DNA of 64,000 nt, from NCBI RefSeq assembly GCF_000786215.1, contig NZ_JROG01000003.1, positions 310,001-374,000 of the forward strand, given 5' to 3'. The notes under the pieces were generated by a model, which saw nothing but the letters and a program-made list of their open reading frames with translations, did no database searches and was not told the origin of the DNA. Position numbers and translations under genes: made by a program. Shown piece by piece: positions 27,053 to 35,138 of this stretch. Origin of the DNA: Sphingomonas sp. 35-24ZXX. GTDB taxonomy: Bacteria > Pseudomonadota > Alphaproteobacteria > Sphingomonadales > Sphingomonadaceae. Positions within the stretch are counted from its first letter, which is position 1. Every line of letters starts with the position of its first letter.

Positions 27053-28585
27053 GTGACCCAGAAGAACGCACTGCCCGTCACCCGGCAGGAAGATTTTGCC
27101 GCATGGTATCAGGCCGTGATCCAGGAAGCCGATCTCGCCGAGGAATCGGGCGTGCGCGGCTGCATGATCATGCGGCCCTGGGGCTATGGCATCTGGGAGC
27201 GGATCCAGATGCTGCTTGATCGCAAGATCAAGGAAACCGGTCACGAGAACTGCTATTTCCCGCTGTTCATCCCGTTGAGTTATTTCGCCAAGGAGGCCGA
27301 GCACGTCGAAGGCTTCGCCAAGGAAATGGCGGTGGTGACGCATCACCGGCTGAAGATGGAAGATGGCGCGCTGGTCGTCGATCCCGAGGCCAAGCTGGAA
27401 GAGCCGCTGGTGGTTCGTCCGACGTCGGAAACCGTGATCGGCACGGCGTTCTCGCGCTGGCTGCAGAGCTGGCGCGACCTCCCGATCATGGTCAACCAAT
27501 GGGCGAATGTCGTGCGCTGGGAAATGCGCACCCGCATGTTCCTGCGCACATCGGAATTCCTCTGGCAGGAAGGCCATACCGCGCACGAATCCGAAGCCGA
27601 TGCGATGACCGAGACGCTGACCATCCTGGCGATGTACCGCGATTTCGCGCAAGGCGCGCTGGCGATGCCGGTGATCGCGGGCGAAAAGCCCGAGAACGAA
27701 CGCTTCCCCGGCGCGGTGGCGACCTATTCGATCGAAGCGATGATGCAGGACGGCAAGGCGCTGCAGGCAGGTACCTCGCATTATCTGGGGCAGAACTTCG
27801 CGCACGCGCAGAACATCCGCTTCCAGGACCGCGAGGGCCAGTTCCAGTTCGCGCACACGACCAGCTGGGGCGTCTCGACGCGGCTGGTCGGCGGCGTGAT
27901 CATGACGCACGGCGATGACGACGGCCTGAAAGTGCCGCCGCAGGTTGCGCCGCACCAGATCGTCATCATCCCGATGCTGCGCGAAAACCCCGAAGACGAG
28001 GCGCTGCTGGCTTATTGCGCCAAGATTCGCGCGGCCCTGCTCGATGCTTCGGCCTTTGGCGAGCCCTTGCGCGTGCTGATCGACAAGAAGGCGGGCAAGG
28101 CCGGTCCCAAGCGCTGGGGCTGGGTCAAGAAAGGCGCGCCGATCATCCTCGAGATCGGTGGCCGTGATGCTGCCGGTGAGCAGGTCACCATGCTGCGCCG
28201 CGATTCGCTCTACGGTGAGGACGGTAAGCTTGCCAACCAGGCGATGCATTGGGAATCGTTCGTGGGGCAAGCGCCTGCGCTGCTCGACCAGATTCAGACG
28301 CTGATGTTTTGCGCCGCCAAGGCCCGTCTCGACGATCAGGTTCGTTCGGACATCACCGACTTCGATGGCCTCAAGGCGCATTTCGAGGACAGCAAGTACC
28401 CCGGCTGGGTGGCCGTGGACTGGTGCCGCCCGACCGGCGAGGTGCTTGACAAGGTGGTCGAGCAGCTGAAGGCGCTCAAGCTGACCATCCGCAACACGCC
28501 CGAAGGTTCGTCACCTGCCGGATCAACCTGTTTCTTCACCGGAGCTCCGGCGGTCGAGCGCGTGCTGCTCGCCCGGGCCTACTGA
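27053..28585 (+). CDS. proS: Prolyl-tRNA synthetase
   Basis: ProS charges tRNA-Pro. The 510-residue class II synthetase shows motif 2/3 region elements RPTSETVIGTAFSRW, FLRTSEFLWQEGHTAH and GTSHYLGQNFA, and the anticodon-binding domain beginning near VAPHQIVIIP. It ends in ARAY, typical of the eukaryote/archaeon-like ProRS without the bacterial editing insertion. The start is GTG at 27053 (VTQKNALPV); the open extension upstream runs through the branched stem-loop and is excluded. rnr follows after 7 nt. Confidence 0.94.
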   Translation: MTQKNALPVTRQEDFAAWYQAVIQEADLAEESGVRGCMIMRPWGYGIWERIQMLLDRKIKETGHENCYFPLFIPLSYFAKEAEHVEGFAKEMAVVTHHRLKMEDGALVVDPEAKLEEPLVVRPTSETVIGTAFSRWLQSWRDLPIMVNQWANVVRWEMRTRMFLRTSEFLWQEGHTAHESEADAMTETLTILAMYRDFAQGALAMPVIAGEKPENERFPGAVATYSIEAMMQDGKALQAGTSHYLGQNFAHAQNIRFQDREGQFQFAHTTSWGVSTRLVGGVIMTHGDDDGLKVPPQVAPHQIVIIPMLRENPEDEALLAYCAKIRAALLDASAFGEPLRVLIDKKAGKAGPKRWGWVKKGAPIILEIGGRDAAGEQVTMLRRDSLYGEDGKLANQAMHWESFVGQAPALLDQIQTLMFCAAKARLDDQVRSDITDFDGLKAHFEDSKYPGWVAVDWCRPTGEVLDKVVEQLKALKLTIRNTPEGSSPAGSTCFFTGAPAVERVLLARAY

Positions 28586-28592
28586 GCGGCCG

Positions 28593-30908
28593 GTGGCGCA
28601 AGATCGTCCCGGCAAGGCCAAGGCTTCCCGCTCTCATGATGGCGGCATGCCCGATCGTGCGGCGATCCTGAAGTTCATCACCGAATCGTACGAGCCTGCC
28701 GGCAAGCGCGAGATCGCCAAGCATTTCAAGCTGCGCGGAGCCGAGAAGATCGCTCTCAAGGCGCTGCTGAAGGACATGGCCGACGAAGGCCTGATCGACA
28801 GCGCGCCGGGCCGGGCCTTCCACAAGATGGGTGGCCTGCCCAAGGTCACCGTGCTCAAGATTATCGAGGTCGAAGGGCGCGAGCTGATCGGCGTTCCCGA
28901 CAACTGGCAGGCCGAAGGCATGCCCGCCCCCAAGGTCCGCATTTCCGAGCGCGGCCGTTCGGGCGCGCTGGCGGTGGGCGACCGGGTGCTCGCGCGCACC
29001 GAAGAGGCGGGCGGCGGCTATCGCGCGTTCGTGATGAAGAAGCTGCAACGCGCGGGCGAGCAGTTGCTGGGCGTGGTCGAGCGCGACGAGAGCAACGGCA
29101 AGCTGTGGCTCAAGCCCGTCGACAAGCGCATCCGGCGGCTGGTGCCGATCTCCGATCGCGGCAATGCCGAGCCGGGGCAGCTGGTGCTGGCCGAGCAGAG
29201 CGGGCTGCGCGATCGGGTGTCCGCCAAGGTCACCGAGGTGCTGGGCGAACCCTTTGCGCCGCGCTCGTTCAGCCTGATCGCGGTGCACAAGTTCGGTATC
29301 CCCTCAGAATTCCCGGCAGAGGCGATCACCGAAGCCGAGCGCGCGGCCAAGCTGCCGCTCAATGCGGATACCCGCGAAGACCTGCGCCACGTCCCGATCG
29401 TCGCGATCGACCCTGTCGATGCGCGCGACCATGACGATGCCATATGGGCCGCGCCGGACGAGGACCCCGCCAATCCGGGCGGCTATCGCGCGATCGTCGC
29501 GATCGCCGATGTGTCCTATTACGTGCGCCCCGGTGGCGCGATCGACCGATCCGCCCGCAAGCGCGGCAACAGCGTCTATTTCCCCGACCGTGTCGTGCCG
29601 ATGCTGCCCGAGGTGCTGTCGGCCGACATGTGTTCGCTCAAGGCCGGGCAAGATCGTGCCGCAATGGTCTGCCATCTGGTGATCGACGCCAAGGGCAAGC
29701 TGACATCGTGGAAATTCACTCGCGCGATTGTCCGGCTCGCGGCAAACATCGCCTATGAGGATGCGCAGGCGGCGATCGACGGCACAAAGCCGCATGACCT
29801 GACCGACAGCGTCCTGCGTCCGCTCTGGGCGTGCTGGAAGCTGCTGTTCAAGGCGCGCGAGGCGCGTGAGCCACTCGATCTCGATCTGCCCGAACGGCGT
29901 ATCGTGCTCGACGAGGCGGGCCGGATCGTCAGCGTCGCGACGCGCGAACGGCTCGACGCGCACCGGCTTGTTGAGGATTACATGATCGCGGCCAATGTCG
30001 CGGCGGCCAAGGCGCTGGAAGCGAAAAAGGCGCCGGTGGTCTATCGCGTCCACGAACCGCCCTCGCGCGAGAAGCTGGTCGCGCTCAAGGATTACCTCGA
30101 AACCTTCGAGATCTCGTTTGCACTGGGCCAGGTTGTCCGGCCTGCGACGTTCAACGCCATTCTCGGCAAGGTGACCGATGACACGGTCAAGCCTTTGGTC
30201 ATGGAACAGGTGCTGCGCAGCCAGACCCAGGCCTATTACGGCCCACGTAACATGGGCCATTTCGGCCTGTCCCTCGCCTCGTACGGCCATTTCACCAGCC
30301 CGATCCGTCGCTATGCCGATCTGCTGCTGCACCGTGCCCTGGTCGACGCCTTTGCGCTCGAGCAGCCACCGGTTCCCAGGCTCGACCTGCCGCCGACGAC
30401 GGGGCTTGCCGAGCACGACGCTGCCTCGCTCGACCGCATCTGCCAGCTGATCAGCCAGTTCGAGCGGCGCGCGATGGAGGCCGAGCGCGAAACGGTCGAT
30501 CGCTATGTCGCTGCGTTCCTGGCGACTCGCGTCGGCGAGATCCACAAGGTGCGGATCACGGGCGTGCAGAATTTCGGCTTTTTCGCGACGATCGAGGAAT
30601 TCGGTGGCGACGGGCTGGTCCCGGTTTCGACGCTGGGCGCGGAACGCTTCTGGTATGACGAAAAGGCCCAGACGCTGACCGGCGAGACGACCGGCGAGCA
30701 GTATTCTGTCGGTCAGAGGCTGGAACTGCGTCTGGCCGAGGCCGATCCCATCACCGGCGCGGTGAAATTCGAATTGCCCGAGGGCGGCAATTTCATGCGC
30801 GAACCCTATCGGGGCAAGCCCGGCGGCAAGCCGGGTGGAAATCGCCCGGGCCGCCCCCCGATCAAGCGGCGCGGCAGGCCCGCCAATATCCGTCACCAGA
30901 GCCGCTGA
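28593..30908 (+). CDS. rnr: Ribonuclease R
   Basis: RNase R is a 3'-5' processive exoribonuclease that degrades structured RNA. The 771-residue protein has an N-terminal winged-helix-like region (RAAILKFITESYEPAGKREI), cold-shock domains, the RNB catalytic core (DPVDARDHDDAIWA and RGNSVYFPDRVVPMLPE) and a C-terminal S1 domain (VGEIHKVRITGVQNFGFF). The basic Gly/Pro/Arg-rich tail is usual for this family. The start may be GTG at 28593 or ATG at 28647 (MPDRAAILKF). It lies 7 nt behind proS and is convergent with the usp gene. Confidence 0.94.
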   Translation: MAQDRPGKAKASRSHDGGMPDRAAILKFITESYEPAGKREIAKHFKLRGAEKIALKALLKDMADEGLIDSAPGRAFHKMGGLPKVTVLKIIEVEGRELIGVPDNWQAEGMPAPKVRISERGRSGALAVGDRVLARTEEAGGGYRAFVMKKLQRAGEQLLGVVERDESNGKLWLKPVDKRIRRLVPISDRGNAEPGQLVLAEQSGLRDRVSAKVTEVLGEPFAPRSFSLIAVHKFGIPSEFPAEAITEAERAAKLPLNADTREDLRHVPIVAIDPVDARDHDDAIWAAPDEDPANPGGYRAIVAIADVSYYVRPGGAIDRSARKRGNSVYFPDRVVPMLPEVLSADMCSLKAGQDRAAMVCHLVIDAKGKLTSWKFTRAIVRLAANIAYEDAQAAIDGTKPHDLTDSVLRPLWACWKLLFKAREAREPLDLDLPERRIVLDEAGRIVSVATRERLDAHRLVEDYMIAANVAAAKALEAKKAPVVYRVHEPPSREKLVALKDYLETFEISFALGQVVRPATFNAILGKVTDDTVKPLVMEQVLRSQTQAYYGPRNMGHFGLSLASYGHFTSPIRRYADLLLHRALVDAFALEQPPVPRLDLPPTTGLAEHDAASLDRICQLISQFERRAMEAERETVDRYVAAFLATRVGEIHKVRITGVQNFGFFATIEEFGGDGLVPVSTLGAERFWYDEKAQTLTGETTGEQYSVGQRLELRLAEADPITGAVKFELPEGGNFMREPYRGKPGGKPGGNRPGRPPIKRRGRPANIRHQSR

Positions 30909-30912
30909 AGGC

Positions 30913-31368
30913 TCACGACATGCGGTCGATGTCCTCGTCGGACAGCCCGCCGGGGACAATGGTCAGCGGGCAGGGCAGGGCACCTGCATCGGCGCCGGCA
31001 AAGTGCGTGATCAGCGGTCCCGGAGCGCCGGTGGCCGCAGCCCCCAGAACCAGCATGGCAAGGTCGGGGCATTCCTGCATGTAATTGCGGATTTCCTTGG
31101 TGGCATCGCCCATCCGCACGGTGATCACAGGGCGCTGGCCCATGTCCTCGAACAGAGCGCCGGCGGCATCGGTGACCAGGGCCTCGGCGCGGCTGCGCGC
31201 CTCGTCCTCGATGGTCGCCTGCACGCCGCCCCAGGCGACGAAATCCTGCTTGGGCACCAGCGCCAGGATATGCACCTGGCCTCCGGTATGCTGCGCCCGG
31301 CGCGAAGCAAAGCGCAGTGCGGTCAGCGCCTCGCTCGTTTCGTCCATGATGACCAGATATACCCGCAT
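30913..31368 (-). CDS. Universal stress protein family protein
   Basis: This 151-residue UspA-domain protein has the N-terminal strand RVYLVIMDETSE and the C-terminal nucleotide-loop-like LVLGAAATGAPGPLITHF. The usual G-2x-G-9x-G-(S/T) ATP motif is only partly kept (GAAATGAPGPLITHFAGADA), so nucleotide binding is uncertain. The start at 31368 is chosen from the family N-terminus. It is convergent with rnr (4-nt gap) and divergent from pdhC across 132 nt. Confidence 0.85.
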   Translation of the reverse strand: MRVYLVIMDETSEALTALRFASRRAQHTGGQVHILALVPKQDFVAWGGVQATIEDEARSRAEALVTDAAGALFEDMGQRPVITVRMGDATKEIRNYMQECPDLAMLVLGAAATGAPGPLITHFAGADAGALPCPLTIVPGGLSDEDIDRMS

Positions 31369-31500
31369 GTTGATGTCGCCCCGTTTGTTGCGCACAAGCC
31401 TGCGCCAAAATGATAGGTGTGGCAAGGGCATGCCCTCTTGACCCTACGGCTTGAAGCGCCGAGAACGGCTCCGATCCGTGAATCAGGGGAAAAACACCCA

Positions 31501-32808
31501 ATGCCTATCAATCTGAAAATGCCTGCCCTCTCACCCACGATGGAGGAAGGCACCCTTGCCAAATGGCTGGTCAAGGAAGGCGATACCGTCGCGTCCGGCG
31601 ATCTGCTGGCAGAGATCGAAACCGACAAGGCGACGATGGAATTCGAGGCCGTGGACGAGGGCGTCGTCTCCAAGATCCTGATTCCCGCGGGCACCGACAA
31701 TGTGAAGGTGGGCGAGGTTATCGCCATCATCACTGCCGAGGGTGAAGAGGCCGCTGACGCGTCTGCCGCTGCGCCCGCACCGGCGCCAGCACCCGCCCCT
31801 GCTCCTGCTCCTGCGGCAGAAGCCAAGGCTGCACCTGCGCCTGCGCCTGCTGCTTCGCCAGCACCGGCCCCTGCACCGAGCTCGGGCGATGATCGCGTCA
31901 AGGCCAGCCCGCTCGCCAAGCGCATCGCCGAAGCCAAGGGCATCGATCTATCGACCGTCAAGGGCACCGGCCCCGGCGGCCGCATCGTCAAGGCCGATGT
32001 CGAGGATCTCACTCCCGGCCAGGCGAGCGCACCCGCGCCTCAGGCCGCGGCGGCTCCGGCTGCCGCTCCTGCGCCGACGCCAGCGCCCGCAGCCGCGCCC
32101 GCGCCGTTCACCACCGATATTCCGCACGAGGCATCCAAGCTCTCGAACATGCGCAAGACAATCGCGCGCCGCCTGACCGAGGCAAAGCAGACGATCCCGC
32201 ATATCTATCTCACCGTCGATATCCAGCTCGACAAGCTGCTCAAGCTGCGCGGCGAGCTCAACAAGGCGCTGGAAGCGCAGGGCGTCAAGCTTTCGGTCAA
32301 CGACCTGCTGATCAAGGCGCTGGCCAAGAGCCTGATCCAGGTGCCCAAGTGCAATGTCAGCTTCGCGGGCGACCAGCTGATTAGCTATAGCCGTGCGGAC
32401 ATCTCCGTGGCCGTCAGCACCCCTGCGGGCCTGATCACGCCGATCATCGTCGGCGCCGAAACCAAGGCGGTGGGTGCCATCTCGACCGAGATGAAGGAAC
32501 TCGCCGGTCGCGCCAAGGATGGTAAGCTGCAACCGCACGAATATCAGGGTGGCACCGCCAGCCTGTCGAACATGGGGATGTTCGGCATCAAGCACTTCGA
32601 AGCAGTGATCAACCCGCCCCAGGCGATGATCATGGCGATCGGCGCAGGTGAGAAGCGCCCGTACATCGTCGATGACGCGCTCGGCATCGCCACCGTGATG
32701 AGCGCCACCGGCAGCTTCGACCACCGCGCCATCGACGGCGCCGACGGCGCACAGCTGATGGCCGCGTTCAAGGACCTGTGCGAGAACCCGCTGGGCATGC
32801 TGGCTTGA
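31501..32808 (+). CDS. pdhC: Pyruvate dehydrogenase E2, dihydrolipoyllysine acetyltransferase
   Basis: E2 transfers acetyl groups from lipoate to CoA in the pyruvate dehydrogenase complex. The 435-residue product has one lipoyl domain with modified Lys in [12 protein letters not shown], an Ala/Pro linker (about 83-125), a peripheral-subunit-binding domain ([20 protein letters not shown]), a second Ala/Pro linker, and a catalytic domain ending in [14 protein letters not shown] with the active His. Start [17 protein letters not shown] is typical. The E1 genes are not adjacent. lpdA follows 880 nt downstream, with a repeat-bounded DUF559 gene and a small membrane protein gene between. Confidence 0.95.
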   Translation: MPINLKMPALSPTMEEGTLAKWLVKEGDTVASGDLLAEIETDKATMEFEAVDEGVVSKILIPAGTDNVKVGEVIAIITAEGEEAADASAAAPAPAPAPAPAPAPAAEAKAAPAPAPAASPAPAPAPSSGDDRVKASPLAKRIAEAKGIDLSTVKGTGPGGRIVKADVEDLTPGQASAPAPQAAAAPAAAPAPTPAPAAAPAPFTTDIPHEASKLSNMRKTIARRLTEAKQTIPHIYLTVDIQLDKLLKLRGELNKALEAQGVKLSVNDLLIKALAKSLIQVPKCNVSFAGDQLISYSRADISVAVSTPAGLITPIIVGAETKAVGAISTEMKELAGRAKDGKLQPHEYQGGTASLSNMGMFGIKHFEAVINPPQAMIMAIGAGEKRPYIVDDALGIATVMSATGSFDHRAIDGADGAQLMAAFKDLCENPLGMLA

Positions 32809-32827
32809 CAAAGTGCTGACGCTTAAG

Positions 32828-32867
32828 CCCCTCTCCCCCCTGCGGGAGAGGGGTTGGGGAGAGGGGG
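32828..32867. repeat. Left inverted repeat of the DUF559 cassette
   Basis: The first 26 nt form a hairpin, CCCCTCTCCC with GGGAGAGGGG, followed by TTGGGGAGAGGGGG. The GGAG at 32858-32861 is placed 7 nt before the DUF559 ATG, so the repeat acts as its ribosome-binding site. The sequence is the inverse of the repeat at 33243-33281 and shares its core palindrome with the foldback element at 13880-14048. Confidence 0.85.
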
Positions 32868-32868
32868 C

Positions 32869-33288
32869 ATGCGCGACACATCCGAGCATGGACAACGCCA
32901 ATTCCTCCGCGGCCGTGCCAAGACCATGCGTAGCGAGCCCACCGATGCGGAGCACAGGCTCTGGCAAGTCCTGCGCGGCAAGCGTCTTTCTGGATACAAG
33001 TTCAAGCGGCAGGTCCCCATCGATCGCAACATCGCGGATTTCGTATGTTTCCAGTGTCGCATGATTATCGAAGCGGATGGCTCCCAGCATGTGGACAGCG
33101 AGTACGACACCCGGCGCGATGCCTATCTGCGCAGCCAAGGTTTTGAGATAATGCGGTTCTCTAACTATGACATCCTCACCAATGACGAAGGTGTCGCGGA
33201 GATGATCTTGGCGGCTTTGGAGACATATCAGGACGGCGCCAGCCCCCTCTCCCCAACCCCTCTCCCGCAAGGGGAGAGGGGCTTATGA
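32869..33288 (+). CDS. DUF559 endonuclease-like protein (Vsr/PD-(D/E)XK-related)
   Basis: The 139-residue protein belongs to the DUF559 family, which is related to very-short-patch-repair (Vsr) endonucleases. Residues 1-123 form the domain: N-terminal basic helices (LRGRAKTMRSEPTDAEHRLW), then the probable catalytic set Asp57 (IADFVC), Glu68 and Asp70 (IIEADGSQH) and the C-terminal FEIMRFSNYDIL strand. The last 16 residues (SPLSPTPLPQGERGL) are encoded by the right-hand repeat, as is the Shine-Dalgarno by the left one. The TGA stop overlaps the next ATG. Substrate and role are unknown; no methyltransferase is nearby. Confidence 0.85.
   Translation: MRDTSEHGQRQFLRGRAKTMRSEPTDAEHRLWQVLRGKRLSGYKFKRQVPIDRNIADFVCFQCRMIIEADGSQHVDSEYDTRRDAYLRSQGFEIMRFSNYDILTNDEGVAEMILAALETYQDGASPLSPTPLPQGERGL
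33243..33281. repeat. Right inverted repeat of the DUF559 cassette
   Basis: The reverse complement matches the repeat at 32828-32867, including the CTCTCCC/GGGAGAG hairpin and the AACCCC spacer. It encodes the C-terminal residues of the DUF559 protein. Its terminal GGGGAGAGGGG lies 3 nt before the ATG of the downstream membrane protein gene and is placed to serve as its Shine-Dalgarno. Confidence 0.85.
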
Positions 33289-33695
33289 AGACCATCCTCA
33301 CCTTCATCTTGCGCCGACTGCTGCTGCCGACCTGCGTCTCGACGCTGGCCAGCCGGTTCATCTTCACCTTGTTCCAGGAAGGCACGGCCGACCTGAACGA
33401 CATGTTCGTCGGCACCGAAGACGCGTACTACACCTTCATCATGGTGTTCGTGGTGCTGCTGTGCGTGACGGGCGTGGCCTATGCGCTTGATCGCAGCCGC
33501 GCGCCGACCTGGCTGCGCGTGCCGCTGCTGCTGGGTGTCGCGGCGGAGAGCGGGTTTCTGCTCGTCCTGTTCCTCACCGAAGTTGTCGCTTATGCCGAGC
33601 TTGCCTATGCTCCCGCCGTCGCTGCGGGCATCGTGTGGATGCTCTGCAACCTTGATCTTCTGAAACGCCGAAAGAAAGAGACCGTTCATGGCTGA
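33285..33695 (+). CDS. Small integral membrane protein between pdhC and lpdA
   Basis: I do not recognise this 136-residue protein. It has about four hydrophobic segments: ILTFILRRLLLPTCVSTL, YYTFIMVFVVLLCVTGVAYAL, LRVPLLLGVAAESGFLLVLFL and AYAPAVAAGIVWMLCNLDLL. It ends in a basic KRRKKE tail. Its ATG overlaps the DUF559 stop and its ribosome-binding site is the right-hand repeat. Its last 8 nt overlap lpdA. Co-expression with the pyruvate dehydrogenase genes is likely from position. Confidence 0.7.
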   Translation: MKTILTFILRRLLLPTCVSTLASRFIFTLFQEGTADLNDMFVGTEDAYYTFIMVFVVLLCVTGVAYALDRSRAPTWLRVPLLLGVAAESGFLLVLFLTEVVAYAELAYAPAVAAGIVWMLCNLDLLKRRKKETVHG

Positions 33696-35082
33696 AACCT
33701 TTGACCTCATCGTATTGGGCTCGGGCCCTGGCGGCTATGTCTCGGCGATCCGCGCGGCGCAGCTGGGCCTCAAGGTCGCGATCGTCGAGCGCGAGCGGCT
33801 GGGCGGCATCTGCCTCAACTGGGGCTGCATCCCCACCAAGGCGCTGCTGCGCACCTCGGAAATCTTCCACTACATGACCCATGCGGGCAATTACGGCTTG
33901 ACGGCCGACAAGGTAGGCTATGAGCTCGACAAGATCGTCGCGCGCAGCCGGCAGGTCTCGGGCCAGCTCAACGCGGGCGTCAAGGGGCTGATGAAGAAGA
34001 ACAAGATCACCGTGGTCGAAGGCACCGGCAAGCTGACCGCCGTCGGCAAGCTGACCGTGACCCAGGGCGACCAGGTGCGCGAACTGGAAGCCAAGGAGAT
34101 CATCGTTGCCACCGGAGCCCGCGCGCGTGACCTGCCGTTCGCCAAGGCCGATGGCAAGCACATCTGGACCTATCGCCACGCGATGACGCCCACCGAAATG
34201 CCGTCCAAGCTGCTGGTCATCGGATCGGGCGCGATCGGCGTCGAGTTCGCCAGCTTCTACAGCGACATGGGCGCCGAGGTGACCATCGTCGAGATGCTCG
34301 ACCGCATCCTGCCGGTGGAAGATGCCGATGTCAGCGCGTTCATGGAAAAGGCGCTCAAGAAGCAGAAGATGACGATCCTCACCGGCGCGGGCGTCGAGGC
34401 GCTGGCCGACAATGGCAAGGGCGTCACCGCCAAGATCAAGACCAGGGACGGCAAGAGCGAGGAACATCAGTTCAGCCACGCCATCGTCGCGATCGGCATC
34501 GTGCCCAATACCGAGGACATCGGGCTGGAGGCGCTGGGCGTGAAGACCGAACGCGGCCATATCGTCGTCGACGGTTTCGGCCAGACCAATGTGCCCGGCA
34601 TCCGCGCGATCGGCGATGTCACCGGCCCGCCATGGCTGGCGCACAAGGCGAGCCACGAAGGCATCATCGCGGTCGAACATATCGCGGGCAAGAACCCGCA
34701 CCCGTTCGAAACCTGGAACATCCCGGGCTGCACCTATTCGCGCCCCCAGGTCGCCAGCGTCGGCCTTACCGAAGCGAAGGCCAAGGAAGCCGGACACGAG
34801 GTCAAGGTCGGCAATTTCCCCTTCATCGGCAACGGCAAGGCGATCGCGCTGGGCGAGGCCGAAGGCTTCATCAAGACCGTGTTCGACGCCAAGACCGGCG
34901 AACTGCTGGGCGCGCACATGATCGGCGCGGAAGTGACCGAACTCATCCAGGGCTATGTCATCGCGCGCCAGCTGGAAACCACCGAGGAAGAGCTGATGCA
35001 CACGGTGTTTGCGCATCCCACGCTGAGCGAGATGATGCATGAGGGTGTGTTGTCAGCTTATGGGCGGGCGATCCATTTCTAA
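33688..35082 (+). CDS. lpdA: Dihydrolipoyl dehydrogenase (E3)
   Basis: E3 reoxidises dihydrolipoamide in 2-oxoacid dehydrogenase complexes using FAD and NAD+. The 464-residue protein has GSGPGGYVSAIRAAQLG, the redox disulfide in GGICLNWGCIPTKALL, the NAD-binding GSGAIGVEFASFY and the C-terminal HAHPTLSE-type motif (VFAHPTLSEMMHE). Its location behind pdhC supports service to pyruvate dehydrogenase. It starts within the last 8 nt of the small membrane protein gene and is followed by a hairpin likely to terminate transcription. Confidence 0.95.
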   Translation: MAETFDLIVLGSGPGGYVSAIRAAQLGLKVAIVERERLGGICLNWGCIPTKALLRTSEIFHYMTHAGNYGLTADKVGYELDKIVARSRQVSGQLNAGVKGLMKKNKITVVEGTGKLTAVGKLTVTQGDQVRELEAKEIIVATGARARDLPFAKADGKHIWTYRHAMTPTEMPSKLLVIGSGAIGVEFASFYSDMGAEVTIVEMLDRILPVEDADVSAFMEKALKKQKMTILTGAGVEALADNGKGVTAKIKTRDGKSEEHQFSHAIVAIGIVPNTEDIGLEALGVKTERGHIVVDGFGQTNVPGIRAIGDVTGPPWLAHKASHEGIIAVEHIAGKNPHPFETWNIPGCTYSRPQVASVGLTEAKAKEAGHEVKVGNFPFIGNGKAIALGEAEGFIKTVFDAKTGELLGAHMIGAEVTELIQGYVIARQLETTEEELMHTVFAHPTLSEMMHEGVLSAYGRAIHF

Positions 35083-35084
35083 CT

Positions 35085-35121
35085 AGCCAGGCAGGCGCGG
35101 AGGGCCTGTGGTCCTGGCTTT
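35085..35121 (+). terminator. Probable rho-independent terminator after lpdA
   Basis: AGCCAGG (35085-35091) pairs with CCTGGCT (35113-35119). An inner CAGGC (35092-35096) pairs with GCCTG (35104-35108) around a GCGGAGG loop, with a 4-nt bulge. A short run of T follows. It lies 2 nt after the lpdA stop and in front of a convergent gene, so it may act for lpdA. The T-tract is short. Confidence 0.55.
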
Positions 35122-35138
35122 CGGCGCCCTGTCCGGGA

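Larger units (their letters stand above)
32828..33281 (+). mobile_element. DUF559 cassette bounded by 39-40 bp inverted repeats
   Basis: The 454-bp unit consists of inverted repeats at 32828-32867 and 33243-33281 around a DUF559 nuclease gene. After reverse complementing, the repeats agree except for a short CCC/TT difference in the hairpin loop region. The bases outside are CTTAAG (32822-32827) and CTTATG (33282-33287), a 5/6 match that could be a decayed target duplication. It sits between pdhC and the following membrane protein gene, where removal would leave a 22-nt gap. Mobility is inferred from this structure; no transposase is present. Confidence 0.6.

Noticed and set aside
32828-33281. 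CRISPR-like repeats
   Set aside because: There are only two copies, inverted and separated by a gene, with no regular spacers or cas genes.
32869-33288. DUF559 gene as part of a restriction-modification system
   Set aside because: No methyltransferase or specificity gene is nearby; the neighbours are pyruvate dehydrogenase genes.
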